Shown here piece by piece: positions 42,476 through 50,775 of a stretch of DNA of 64,000 nucleotides. Under the pieces are notes generated by a model, which saw only the letters and a program-made list of their open reading frames with translations, ran no database searches and was not told where the DNA came from. Numbering within the stretch: position 1 is the first letter of the stretch; every line of letters starts with the position of its first letter. A program made the translations under genes and the position numbers. This DNA is from Myxococcaceae bacterium (GTDB lineage Bacteria > Myxococcota_A > Polyangia > Polyangiales > Ga0077539): assembly GCA_004297725.1 (NCBI GenBank), contig SCUS01000133.1, forward strand, positions 124,001-188,000, written 5' to 3'.

Positions 42476-43258
42476 ATGAGCCAGCAGCAGAAGGAAGACT
42501 CGGTGATGTTCTCGCTCCGCAGCCTGATGGAGATCGAGGAGGATCGCATCAAGCAGGAGGAAGACGAGAAGCGCCGCGCCGAAGAGGGCGAGCGGATGCG
42601 ACTCGAGGACGCCCGTCGTCGCGAGGAGGACGAGCGCCAGGCGAAGGTTCGCGCGGCGGAGGAGGCCCGCGCGGCGGACGAGCGGCAGCGCCGCGAGACC
42701 GAGGAGCGCACCCGGCGCGAGCGCGAGGAGAGCGAGCTGCGCATCCGCCTGGAGGCGGAGTCGAAGCAGCGCGAGCGCGAGATGCAGCTGCGCATGGAGC
42801 AGGAGCAGAAGCTCGCGGTCATCGAGTCGCAGAAGAAGAAGGGCGTGAACCCGGGCGCGGTCGCGGGCGGCGTGTTCGTGCTGCTGGCCGTGGTGGGCGC
42901 CGGGGTGTTCTTCGGCGTCATCAAGCCGCAGCAGGAGGCGCGGGCGGAGGAGACCCGGCGCGCGGAGATCGCGCGGCGTGACTCCGAGGAGCGCCGGATG
43001 GTCGCCGAGCGGGCGGCGGAAGACGCGCGTCGGCGCGTGGCCGAGGCGGACGCCGAGCGGCAGCGGCAGGCGGCGGCGGCGCTGCTGGCTCAGCAGAACG
43101 CGGCGGCCCTCGCGGCGGCGGCTCCCTCCACCGGGGCGCGGCCGACGACGGCCTCGCGGCCCCACTCCTCAGGCGGCGGCGCGCGGCGTCCGGCGCGGCC
43201 GGGCGGCGGCGGGAGCAGCGGTTCGAGCGAGCCTGATCTGGGCGATCTCGGCCTCTGA
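42476..43258 (+). CDS. Coiled-coil membrane protein of unknown function
   Basis: A 260-aa protein. Residues about 15-120 are almost all Glu/Arg/Lys/Ala and look like a long coiled coil. A transmembrane helix (about 127-146) follows, then a second charged coiled coil (about 150-205) and a low-complexity Ala/Gly/Ser/Pro tail. GGAGA lies about 10 nt before the ATG. The stop overlaps the rlmB start in TGATG. Placed after the MCE cassette, it might be a structural partner, but I recognise no family. Confidence 0.7.
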   Translation: MSQQQKEDSVMFSLRSLMEIEEDRIKQEEDEKRRAEEGERMRLEDARRREEDERQAKVRAAEEARAADERQRRETEERTRREREESELRIRLEAESKQREREMQLRMEQEQKLAVIESQKKKGVNPGAVAGGVFVLLAVVGAGVFFGVIKPQQEARAEETRRAEIARRDSEERRMVAERAAEDARRRVAEADAERQRQAAAALLAQQNAAALAAAAPSTGARPTTASRPHSSGGGARRPARPGGGGSSGSSEPDLGDLGL

Positions 43259-44010
43259 TGCGAAGGGTCCTGCTCGGGGTGAGGGCCGTGAAGGAGGCCC
43301 TCGCCGCCCACGCCCAGTCCATCGCCGTCATCTACGTGCACGAAGAGGGCGCCCGAGGGGCCCTGCGCGACATCGTGAACGACGCCAAGAACCGTGGCGT
43401 CACGATCGAGCTCAAGCCGATGGACGAGCTCAACGCCCTCGCCGAGGGCGATCGCCACCAGGGCGTCATCGGGCTCTCGGGCGAAGACTTCGCGTACGCC
43501 AGCTTCGACGAGCTGCTCGACCGCACCGTGGCGCTCGGCCCGGCGGGGCTCATCGTGGCGCTCGACGAGGTCACCGACCCGCACAACTTCGGCGCGATCG
43601 TGCGATCGGCCGTGGCCTTCGGGGCGACCGGCATCGTCACCATGAAGGACCGCGCCTCGCCGGTGACCCCGACGGTGGTGCGCGCCAGCGCGGGCGCCAC
43701 CGAGCACGCCACGATCGCGCGGGTGACCAACCTCTCGCGCGCCCTCGACGCGGCCCGGGAGCGCGGCCTCTGGACCGTCGGCCTCGACGCCGAAGGGTCC
43801 GCCACGCTCGCGGCCACGGACCTCACGGTGCCCTGCGTGGTGGTGGTCGGGAGCGAGGGTCGCGGCCTGCGGCGCCTCGTTCGCGAGCGCTGCGACGTGC
43901 TCGCGAAGATCCCCATGTCCGGGCCCATCGCGTCGCTCAACGCCTCCGTCGCGGCGGCCATCACGCTCTACGAAGTCACCCGCCAGCGCTCGCTCGCCGC
44001 CTCGCGGTAG
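43258..44010 (+). CDS. rlmB: TrmH/RlmB-family 2'-O-ribose methyltransferase
   Basis: A 250-aa SPOUT methyltransferase. An N-terminal substrate-binding domain (about 1-95) is followed by a knotted domain with VTDPHNFGAIVRSAVAFGATGIV, SAGATEH, VVGSEGRGL and PMSGPIASLNASVAAAI, all typical. RlmB methylates G2251 of 23S rRNA in E. coli; rRNA versus tRNA specificity here is inferred. The ATG overlaps the preceding stop by 1 nt. Confidence 0.9.
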   Translation: MRRVLLGVRAVKEALAAHAQSIAVIYVHEEGARGALRDIVNDAKNRGVTIELKPMDELNALAEGDRHQGVIGLSGEDFAYASFDELLDRTVALGPAGLIVALDEVTDPHNFGAIVRSAVAFGATGIVTMKDRASPVTPTVVRASAGATEHATIARVTNLSRALDAARERGLWTVGLDAEGSATLAATDLTVPCVVVVGSEGRGLRRLVRERCDVLAKIPMSGPIASLNASVAAAITLYEVTRQRSLAASR

Positions 44011-44105
44011 CGCCTCTCTCCACTCCCCCCCCCCGACGAGAAACTTCGAGGCCCCGGAAACGCCGGGCGCACCCGCCGCGAAGACCCGCCGCAAGGAGGG
44101 TTCAT

Positions 44106-44324
44106 ATGCTGGATGGCGCGTTCCGTTCCAACACGATCCGACGGCTGCGGCTGGACACCACGGGGGGCGTTCGGCGCGTGCGGCAGCGCGTGATCCGACT
44201 CGGAGAATACCAGCCCAGGTATTGTCTCCGCCCGCCCGCGATGGCCGAGGTGATGCCCTGGGACGACGGCCCGGAGATCACCGAGGTCGAAGACTCCGCC
44301 GCCCTACCGTCGCTCGATCGCTGA
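44106..44324 (+). CDS. Small protein with strong ribosome-binding site
   Basis: A 72-aa product starting MLDGAFRSNTIRR, with AAGGAGG placed 6 nt before the ATG, one of the best ribosome-binding sites in the window. The N-terminal half is basic (many Arg), the C-terminal half acidic. No signal peptide or transmembrane segment. The last 21 nt overlap the 3' end of the convergent repeat protein. No family recognised. Confidence 0.55.
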   Translation: MLDGAFRSNTIRRLRLDTTGGVRRVRQRVIRLGEYQPRYCLRPPAMAEVMPWDDGPEITEVEDSAALPSLDR

Positions 44325-47174
44325 CAGCCGCACCACGCGTCGCTGTCCGTCCCGCTCCACATCCACGATCACCACCGAGCCGCTCACGCCCTGCAGTCGC
44401 GCCACGGCGTCCGCCGCGTCACGGGGCTCGCGTCCGTCGACCGACGCGATCACGTCGCCGGTCTGGATGCCCGCGCGTGCCTCGGCCGAGTCTGCGGACA
44501 CGCGACCGACCACGAAGCCACCCGGCACCCGAGCGAGCTCGATCGTCGTCGAGGGCGTCGACGACGATGCGGCCTGCAGCGAGAGGCGCAGGCGTACCCC
44601 GCGGACCTCGGTGCCCCGAAGCACCCGGACGTCCTGGGGCTCGGAGCGCAGCCGGCCGCGGTGCTCGGCGACGAGGGTGCGCGTCCCCTCCGGGACCGTC
44701 GGCAGCACGAAGCGCCCGCTGCGATCGGTGATCGACGGGGGCTGCTCGTCCCCGGGCGACGACGGAGACACCCGCACCGAGGCGCCCGCGACGGGGTCGC
44801 CGCGCTCGTCGAGCACCTCGCCGCTCACCGATCCGCCCGCGCGCAGCTCGATGGAGCCGAGGTCGATGGCGGTGCCCGCGACGCGCAGCTCCCGCTCCAC
44901 CGGGACGCAGCCGGGCGCCGAGAGCCGTAGCGTCGCGCGGCCATCGCAGAGGTGGTCGATCGCGAGGTCGCGAGAGTCTCGCAGCGCGAAGGTCACGGGA
45001 CCGCAGGCGCTCTCGACGCCGCCCCGGGGCGCCTCGGTCGCGCAGCCGTCGTCGCGCACCGTGGCCCGCAGGGAGGTGCCCCGCACGAGCTCGATGCGCA
45101 GGGGCTGCGAGACCTGGGCGAGGCGAATCTCCCGCGGGGCGAAGTCGGGGTGGCGCGCTGCGACGGAGACACCACCGCGGCCGCCGACAGAGACCGCGAA
45201 GGTGCCGTCCGGGGCGGCGCTGCCGGTGCCCGCGCCCGCCGAGCCGGGGTCGAGCGAGGCGACGGTGACCATCGCTCCGCCGACGGGGAAGCCGCGCTCG
45301 TCGACCACGCGGCCCTCGACCCGGCGGAGCGATCCGGCGAGGACGAGCTCCATCGGTACGACCGCGCCATCGTCGACGCGAGCCTCGGCGCGCGCGACCA
45401 CCCTCCCCCCGCTCCAGGCCGTGAGCGTGGCGGGGCCGTAGATGCCGATGAAGTGGAAGGTTCCGTCGAGGGTGGTGAGGGCTCGCTGGGGCATCGGGTC
45501 GGTGGGCGTGCGGAGCTCGATCTCGACGCCGGAGATCGGGAGGCGACGGTCGTTCACCGCGCGCCCGTGGATCGCTCCACCCGGGTGCAGCACGACCTCG
45601 TGGGCCGTCGCGCGCGACGCGACGAGGACCAGCGGGTCGGTCACCGCGCGGGCGTAGCCGGGGTGCGACACGCTCACGACGGCGCTCCCCGGCGGGAGAT
45701 CGGTGACGCGGAAGTGACCCGCGGCGTCGGTGCGAAACCCGGCCGTCTCGACCGCGGCGGCGACGCTCCCGGGGATCACCGGGACGATCGGCACGCGCCC
45801 CGCGAGGACCCCGAGGTCGCCTCGAGGCAGGAGCGCCGCGGCGCGGCCGGACTGGGCGCTGAAGAGTGCGTCCTGGAAGCCCGTCGACGCGGCGCTCACC
45901 CAGCGGGGGCGGTTGTCGAGGTCCCTCACGACGACCTCGACCTGCGCGTTGGCGACCGCCCGGCCGCGCGCGTCGATCACGGTCCCTTCGATGGAGGCCG
46001 CCGGGTCGAGGCGCACGGCGAGCGCCTCGCCGCCAGGGACCACGGGCAGCGACTCGATGGGCGCGTAGCCAGGGAGCCGCACCCAGAGCGTGTGCGTTCG
46101 AGCCAGAAGTCCCTCGAAGCCGAAGCGCCCATCCTCCGCGCTGGCGGTCGCTCTCGGGGCGGTGGAGATGCCGTCCTCGGTCAGCGCGACCCGGGCGCCC
46201 GGGAGAGGGCGACCGCTCGCCGCGTCGGTCACCACGCCTGCGAGGGTCCTCCCCTCGCCCAGCACCGCGGTGACCGCGCGCGTCTCGCCGGGCTCGATCC
46301 AGAGCGGAGCCACGGGCTCGGCGACGGAGGTGCCGCGGGTCGCGCGTACCTCGTAGACGCCGCCGGGCAGCGAGGGCAGCGCGACGGTTCCGAGCTCGTT
46401 GGTGCTCAGCGAGCGGGGGGGCCAGATGCCCGAGCCCGAGACCACCACGGACGCACCCGCGGCGGGATTGCCCGCGCCGTCGAGCACCGTGAGGGACAGG
46501 GTCGCGAGGGCGCGCAGGGTCAGCGGGAGGTCGACCGTGGGGGCCGCGACGCCGATGCGCTGGAGGGCCTCGAAGCCGTCGGCGGCGAGCTCGATGCGCC
46601 ATGTCCCGGGGGAGAGCCCGTCGAGGCGGAAGCGGCCCTGCGCGTCGCTGCGGGTGGCCACGCCGGGGTCCTCCGCGGCGGTCGTCCCCTCGCGGGTGGC
46701 GCGGAGGAGCACCGAGCCGAGGGGGCTGCGGGTCGTGCCGCGCAGGGCGGAGGTCGTGCCGACGATCGACGCCGCGGGCCCGAGCGTCAGGGCCATGGAC
46801 TGCGTCGGCTCGCGCACCCGCAGCGGCCGAACCACCCTCGCCCGGCCGGGCGCCGAGGCCTGGACCCACCATGATCCGAGCGGGAGGTCTTGCACCTCGA
46901 AGCGGCCCGACTCGTCGGTCTGCACCGAGACCACCGGGAGCGCGAGGCCCTCGCGAAGAGCGATCCAGCGGAGCGTGGCGCCTCGCACGGGACGGCCGGA
47001 CTCGTCGGTCACGCGACCCCGCACGGCGCCGCCCGGCTCCCGAGCGCGCGCCGCGGGAGAGGAGGCCATCACCCGACGCGCGGACACGACGCCCGGGCGG
47101 AGGAGTTCTCCGGGGCGGTCGCGCGCCGTCAGCGCGCAGAGCAACAGCCCCAGGGCGGCGGGCGTCAGGCGCAT
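44304..47174 (-). CDS. Multi-repeat secreted protein with carboxypeptidase-regulatory-like folds and C-terminal PDZ
   Basis: A 956-aa protein with a signal peptide. It consists of roughly ten repeated beta-sandwich units of the CarboxypepD_reg/CnaB type: each begins like GxVxDxxGRPVxGATV and ends with a GxFxLxxLPPG-like turn. The last 90 residues resemble a PDZ domain (VVGRVSADSAEARAGIQTGDVIASVDG). It is probably anchored or exported to the surface as a long rod with a terminal peptide-binding domain. The ATG at 47174 is used; GTG at 47195, behind GGAGCCCC, is also plausible. Confidence 0.7.
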   Translation of the reverse strand: MRLTPAALGLLLCALTARDRPGELLRPGVVSARRVMASSPAARAREPGGAVRGRVTDESGRPVRGATLRWIALREGLALPVVSVQTDESGRFEVQDLPLGSWWVQASAPGRARVVRPLRVREPTQSMALTLGPAASIVGTTSALRGTTRSPLGSVLLRATREGTTAAEDPGVATRSDAQGRFRLDGLSPGTWRIELAADGFEALQRIGVAAPTVDLPLTLRALATLSLTVLDGAGNPAAGASVVVSGSGIWPPRSLSTNELGTVALPSLPGGVYEVRATRGTSVAEPVAPLWIEPGETRAVTAVLGEGRTLAGVVTDAASGRPLPGARVALTEDGISTAPRATASAEDGRFGFEGLLARTHTLWVRLPGYAPIESLPVVPGGEALAVRLDPAASIEGTVIDARGRAVANAQVEVVVRDLDNRPRWVSAASTGFQDALFSAQSGRAAALLPRGDLGVLAGRVPIVPVIPGSVAAAVETAGFRTDAAGHFRVTDLPPGSAVVSVSHPGYARAVTDPLVLVASRATAHEVVLHPGGAIHGRAVNDRRLPISGVEIELRTPTDPMPQRALTTLDGTFHFIGIYGPATLTAWSGGRVVARAEARVDDGAVVPMELVLAGSLRRVEGRVVDERGFPVGGAMVTVASLDPGSAGAGTGSAAPDGTFAVSVGGRGGVSVAARHPDFAPREIRLAQVSQPLRIELVRGTSLRATVRDDGCATEAPRGGVESACGPVTFALRDSRDLAIDHLCDGRATLRLSAPGCVPVERELRVAGTAIDLGSIELRAGGSVSGEVLDERGDPVAGASVRVSPSSPGDEQPPSITDRSGRFVLPTVPEGTRTLVAEHRGRLRSEPQDVRVLRGTEVRGVRLRLSLQAASSSTPSTTIELARVPGGFVVGRVSADSAEARAGIQTGDVIASVDGREPRDAADAVARLQGVSGSVVIVDVERDGQRRVVRLSAIERR

Positions 47175-47248
47175 CGTCTTGGGGAGCAGCGACACGGGGC
47201 TCCGTGCTATTCCCGACGGACCCCGGCGCGCCAGCGGGCAACACACGA

Positions 47249-48322
47249 ATGCAGCGAAGACGAACAGAGTCCCACCCCCACGACGAGCCCCGCGAGCGCC
47301 CGACGCCCCCTGTCGTGCGCCCGTCGACGGTGCCCGAAGACGCGCTCTGCTCGGTCTTCGAGGTGCGCTCGGACCGCGCCGGGATGCGCCTCGACCGCTG
47401 GCTCTCGCTCGAGCTCACCCGCCTCACCCGCAGCCGCGCCCAGGAGATCGTGTCGCACTTCGCGTTCACCGCGCAGGGCGTCGCCCTCGGCCCGTCGCAC
47501 CGGGTGCGCGCCGGCGAGGTGATCGCCCTCTACCGCCCGCGGTGGGAGGAGCCGCCGGCCCCGCGCGAGGTCGGCCTGCTCTACGTCGACGACCACGTGA
47601 TCGCCGTCGACAAGCCCGCGGGGCTGCCGGTGCACCCGACGGCGAAGTATCACCACAACACGCTCACCAGCGTGCTCGCCGAGCGCTTCCCCGAGGAGCG
47701 CGTGGTGCTCGCGCACCGCATCGACCGGGAGACCTCGGGGGTGATCCTGCTGGCGCGGTCGCGCGAGGCCGAGCGTCGGCTGAAGCAGGATTTCGCGGAG
47801 CGCAGGATCGAGAAGACCTACCACGCGCTCGTGCACGGCGTGGTCGCGCAGGACCATCAGGTGATCGACGCTCCGATGTGCCTGCACGGCGGCGACGTCG
47901 GCGTGAAGATGGTGGTCCGACCGGTGACCCGCGGGGGCATGCCCTCGGTGACGCGGGTCGACGTGATCGCGCGGCTCGACGGGTTCACCCTCGTCGCCGC
48001 GCACCCGGAGACCGGGCGCCAGCACCAGATCAGGGTGCACCTCGCTCACGTCGGCCATCCCCTCGTCGGGGACAAGCTCTACGCGCACGGAGACGAGATG
48101 TTCCTGGCCTGCCTGGAGGGCCCGCCGGATGAGGCGCGGATGCGGAAGCTGCTGCTCGACCGGCAGGCGCTGCACGCCGCCGAGGTGACGCTCACGCACC
48201 CGATCGAGAAGACCCCGCTCACGATCTCCGCGCCGCTGCCCGCGGACATGCGAGCGTTCTGCGAAGAGCGCAGCGCGACAGCCTCGACCGTCCCTCGCAA
48301 CGGTGATACCCCAACGCGGTGA
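47249..48322 (+). CDS. RluA/RluD-family pseudouridine synthase
   Basis: A 357-aa enzyme that isomerises uridine in rRNA. It has an S4 RNA-binding domain (about 44-94, GMRLDRWLSLELTRLTRSRAQ) and the catalytic Asp D159 in HRIDRETSG, plus RQHQIRVHL near the C-terminus. Start ATG at 47249. Its stop overlaps the lipoprotein start (GTGA). The exact rRNA target is not predictable. Confidence 0.9.
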   Translation: MQRRRTESHPHDEPRERPTPPVVRPSTVPEDALCSVFEVRSDRAGMRLDRWLSLELTRLTRSRAQEIVSHFAFTAQGVALGPSHRVRAGEVIALYRPRWEEPPAPREVGLLYVDDHVIAVDKPAGLPVHPTAKYHHNTLTSVLAERFPEERVVLAHRIDRETSGVILLARSREAERRLKQDFAERRIEKTYHALVHGVVAQDHQVIDAPMCLHGGDVGVKMVVRPVTRGGMPSVTRVDVIARLDGFTLVAAHPETGRQHQIRVHLAHVGHPLVGDKLYAHGDEMFLACLEGPPDEARMRKLLLDRQALHAAEVTLTHPIEKTPLTISAPLPADMRAFCEERSATASTVPRNGDTPTR

Positions 48323-48897
48323 ACCGACTCTCGGCCTTCGTGCTCCTCGCGGCGCTCAGCGGGGGATGCGCCAGCACCGGCTCCCGCGGTGCCAGCGTGA
48401 CGACCCGACCCTTCACCCCAGAGCTCGCGCGGTACTTCGACGACGCCGCGGACTTCATCGAGGACGTCGACGCCCTCGGCGGCCGCGTCGCCTCGGACTG
48501 GCGTCGCCAGGTGCGCGGGCTCACGACGGAGAGCGACCTGATCGTCGCCGTGCGCATCGAGACCGTCACCCTGGGCGGCGACAGCAGCACCGCCCGCGCC
48601 TACCGGCTCACCGCCGCGGCGACCCGAGAGCCCATCGTGGGGACGCTGCCGGGCGATCGGCGCATCGACCTCCGCGTGACCGAAGGGGAGGTCGGGTTCA
48701 ACGCGATCCACCAGAACGAGCAGCGGCTGCAGATGCGGTCGTACCTGCTCTTCGCGCGCTGGTACGACGACGACGGCACGCCCCGCGCGCACTGGCACCT
48801 GTCGCCCGAGACCGAGGCGCTCACCCGGCGGGTGCGTGAGGTCGCCGGCGCCAGCGACCCCAACGCCCCGCGCGAGACCGTCGTCCACCAGGACTGA
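48319..48897 (+). CDS. Lipoprotein of unknown function
   Basis: A 192-aa protein with a signal peptide and lipobox LSGGC (C17). The mature part is charged with mixed helices and strands (for example ELARYFDDAADFIEDVDALGG). Start GTG at 48319 overlaps the pseudouridine synthase stop. No family recognised. The next gene converges and abuts it. Confidence 0.7.
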   Translation: MNRLSAFVLLAALSGGCASTGSRGASVTTRPFTPELARYFDDAADFIEDVDALGGRVASDWRRQVRGLTTESDLIVAVRIETVTLGGDSSTARAYRLTAAATREPIVGTLPGDRRIDLRVTEGEVGFNAIHQNEQRLQMRSYLLFARWYDDDGTPRAHWHLSPETEALTRRVREVAGASDPNAPRETVVHQD

Positions 48898-50775
48898 CTA
48901 CGGGGGCGCGGGCGCCTCGGCGGGCTCCGGCTCCACCGCCGCGGGCTCGGTCACGAACTGCAGCCGGTGGAGGCGCGCGTACACGCCGCCGAGCGCCATC
49001 AGCGCGGCGTGGTTTCCCCGCTCGACGACCTCGCCGTGGTGCATCACCAGGATCTCGTCGGCGTGGCGGATGGTGCTCAGCCGGTGGGCGATCACGATGG
49101 CCGTGCGGCCGCGGAGGGTCTCGGCGACCGCGCGCTGCACCGTCGCCTCGGTCTCCGAGTCGAGGCTCGCGGTGGCCTCGTCGAGGACGAGCACCTCGGG
49201 GTCGCGGTAGAGGGCGCGCGCGAGGGCGATGAGCTGACGCTCGCCGCTGCTGAAGTTGCCCCCGCGCTCGCCGACGGAGGAGCTCAGCCCGAGGCCGCGG
49301 CGGGTGAGCAGGTCGAGCAGACCGAGGCGGCGGGCGATGTCCTCGGCGCGGGCCTCGTCGGGGCGATCCTCGCCGGGGGCCATGTTGGAGAGCACGTCGC
49401 CGGGGAAGAGCACCACGTCCTGCGGGACGACCACCACGCGGCGGCGCAGCGCCTCGCGGGGCAGCGCGCGGATGTCGGTCCCGTCGAGGAACACGGCGCC
49501 GTCGTCGACCTCGTAGAGCCGCTGGAGCAGCGAGATGATGGAGGTCTTGCCCGCGCCGGTGGGGCCGACGATGGCGAGCGTGTGGCCCCTCGGAACCTCG
49601 AAGCTCACGCCGCGCAGCGTGGGGCGGTCGGGCTTGTAGCCGAAGCGCACGCCCTCGAAGACCACGGCTCCAGCGGGCGGAGGACGGTCGTCGCCGCGCG
49701 ACGGGACCGCCACCTCGGGCGCGTCGGGCTCGGGCTTGTCGAGCAGGCCGAAGACCCGCTCGGCGCCGGACATGGCGTTCTGGAGGATGGTGAACTTCGA
49801 GGAGATCTCCCGCAGCGGCTCGAAGAAGCGCTGCACGTACTGCACGAACGCGACGAGCACGCCGAGCGAGGCCGCGGGCTGGTCGCGGTGGAGGGCGTAC
49901 GCGCCGGCGAAGAGCAGCGAGGCGATGCACACCGACGAGAACGCGTCGACGGCGGCGTAGAGCAGCGCGTCGTAGCGGATGGCGAGCTGGTTGGCCTCGC
50001 GGTACGCGGCGTTGATCTCGCGGAACTCGTCCTGGCAGCGCTGCTCCTGCGCGAAGGCCTGCACCACCGCGACGCCGGTGACCTGCTCGTTGAGGTAGGC
50101 GTTCATCCGCGCGGTCTTGGTGCGGATCGCGCGGAACGCGTCGCGCGCGCGGCGGCGGAAGCGGTCGACGAGCCACGCGAGCGGCGGCACCGCGAGGAAG
50201 GTGAGCACCGAGAGCTGGGGCGAGAGCACGACCATCGCGACGACGATGCGCGCCAGGGTGATGACGTCGCCGACGGCGGTGACCGCGCCGGACGCGAAGA
50301 GCTCGCCCACCGCGTCGACGTCGTTGGTCACGCGCGTGGTGAGGCGGCCGATGGGCTGCCGGTCGAAGAACGCGATGCGCTGCCCCTGCAGGAACCGGAA
50401 CACCTCACGCCGCACGTCCGCCATGCTGCGCTGCCCGACGACCTGGAGCAGGTAGCCGGAGACGAAGCGCACGGCGAACTCCGCCACGATGAGCAGCGCG
50501 AGCACGACCGAGCCCCGGTGCACCGCGCCGACGTCCCCTCGGCCGACGCCGTCGTCGATGATCGCTCGCATCGTACGCGGCTGGGCGACCAGGAGCTCCG
50601 AGCCGACGGGCAGCAGCGCCATCGCGAGCAGCAGCGGCCAGCGGTAGGTGCGCACGAAGGGCCAGAGCCGCTTGAGCAGCCGGGCGTCGTAGGTCTTCCC
50701 GAGGGCGTCCTCCTCGTGGAAGACGCGCTCGGCCTCCGCGGCGGACTGCTTCGGTCTCGGCTTCGGGTCGCTCAC
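48898..50775 (-). CDS. ABC exporter half-transporter with degenerate signature
   Basis: A 625-aa protein. It has six transmembrane segments (about 48-300), then a nucleotide-binding domain with Walker A GPTGAGKT, Walker B VLVLDEATASLD (with Glu) and H-loop IVIAHRLS. The signature is NFSSGERQL instead of LSGGQ. The GTG at 50775 overlaps the stop of the partner gene (GTGA). The pattern fits the subunit of a heterodimeric exporter that contributes the poor signature. Substrate unknown. Confidence 0.93.
   Translation of the reverse strand: MSDPKPRPKQSAAEAERVFHEEDALGKTYDARLLKRLWPFVRTYRWPLLLAMALLPVGSELLVAQPRTMRAIIDDGVGRGDVGAVHRGSVVLALLIVAEFAVRFVSGYLLQVVGQRSMADVRREVFRFLQGQRIAFFDRQPIGRLTTRVTNDVDAVGELFASGAVTAVGDVITLARIVVAMVVLSPQLSVLTFLAVPPLAWLVDRFRRRARDAFRAIRTKTARMNAYLNEQVTGVAVVQAFAQEQRCQDEFREINAAYREANQLAIRYDALLYAAVDAFSSVCIASLLFAGAYALHRDQPAASLGVLVAFVQYVQRFFEPLREISSKFTILQNAMSGAERVFGLLDKPEPDAPEVAVPSRGDDRPPPAGAVVFEGVRFGYKPDRPTLRGVSFEVPRGHTLAIVGPTGAGKTSIISLLQRLYEVDDGAVFLDGTDIRALPREALRRRVVVVPQDVVLFPGDVLSNMAPGEDRPDEARAEDIARRLGLLDLLTRRGLGLSSSVGERGGNFSSGERQLIALARALYRDPEVLVLDEATASLDSETEATVQRAVAETLRGRTAIVIAHRLSTIRHADEILVMHHGEVVERGNHAALMALGGVYARLHRLQFVTEPAAVEPEPAEAPAPP

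Noticed and set aside
40400..43165. Open frame of 921 codons antisense across the MCE cassette
   Set aside because: It crosses five strongly supported plus-strand genes and reads as low-complexity Arg/His/Glu sequence.
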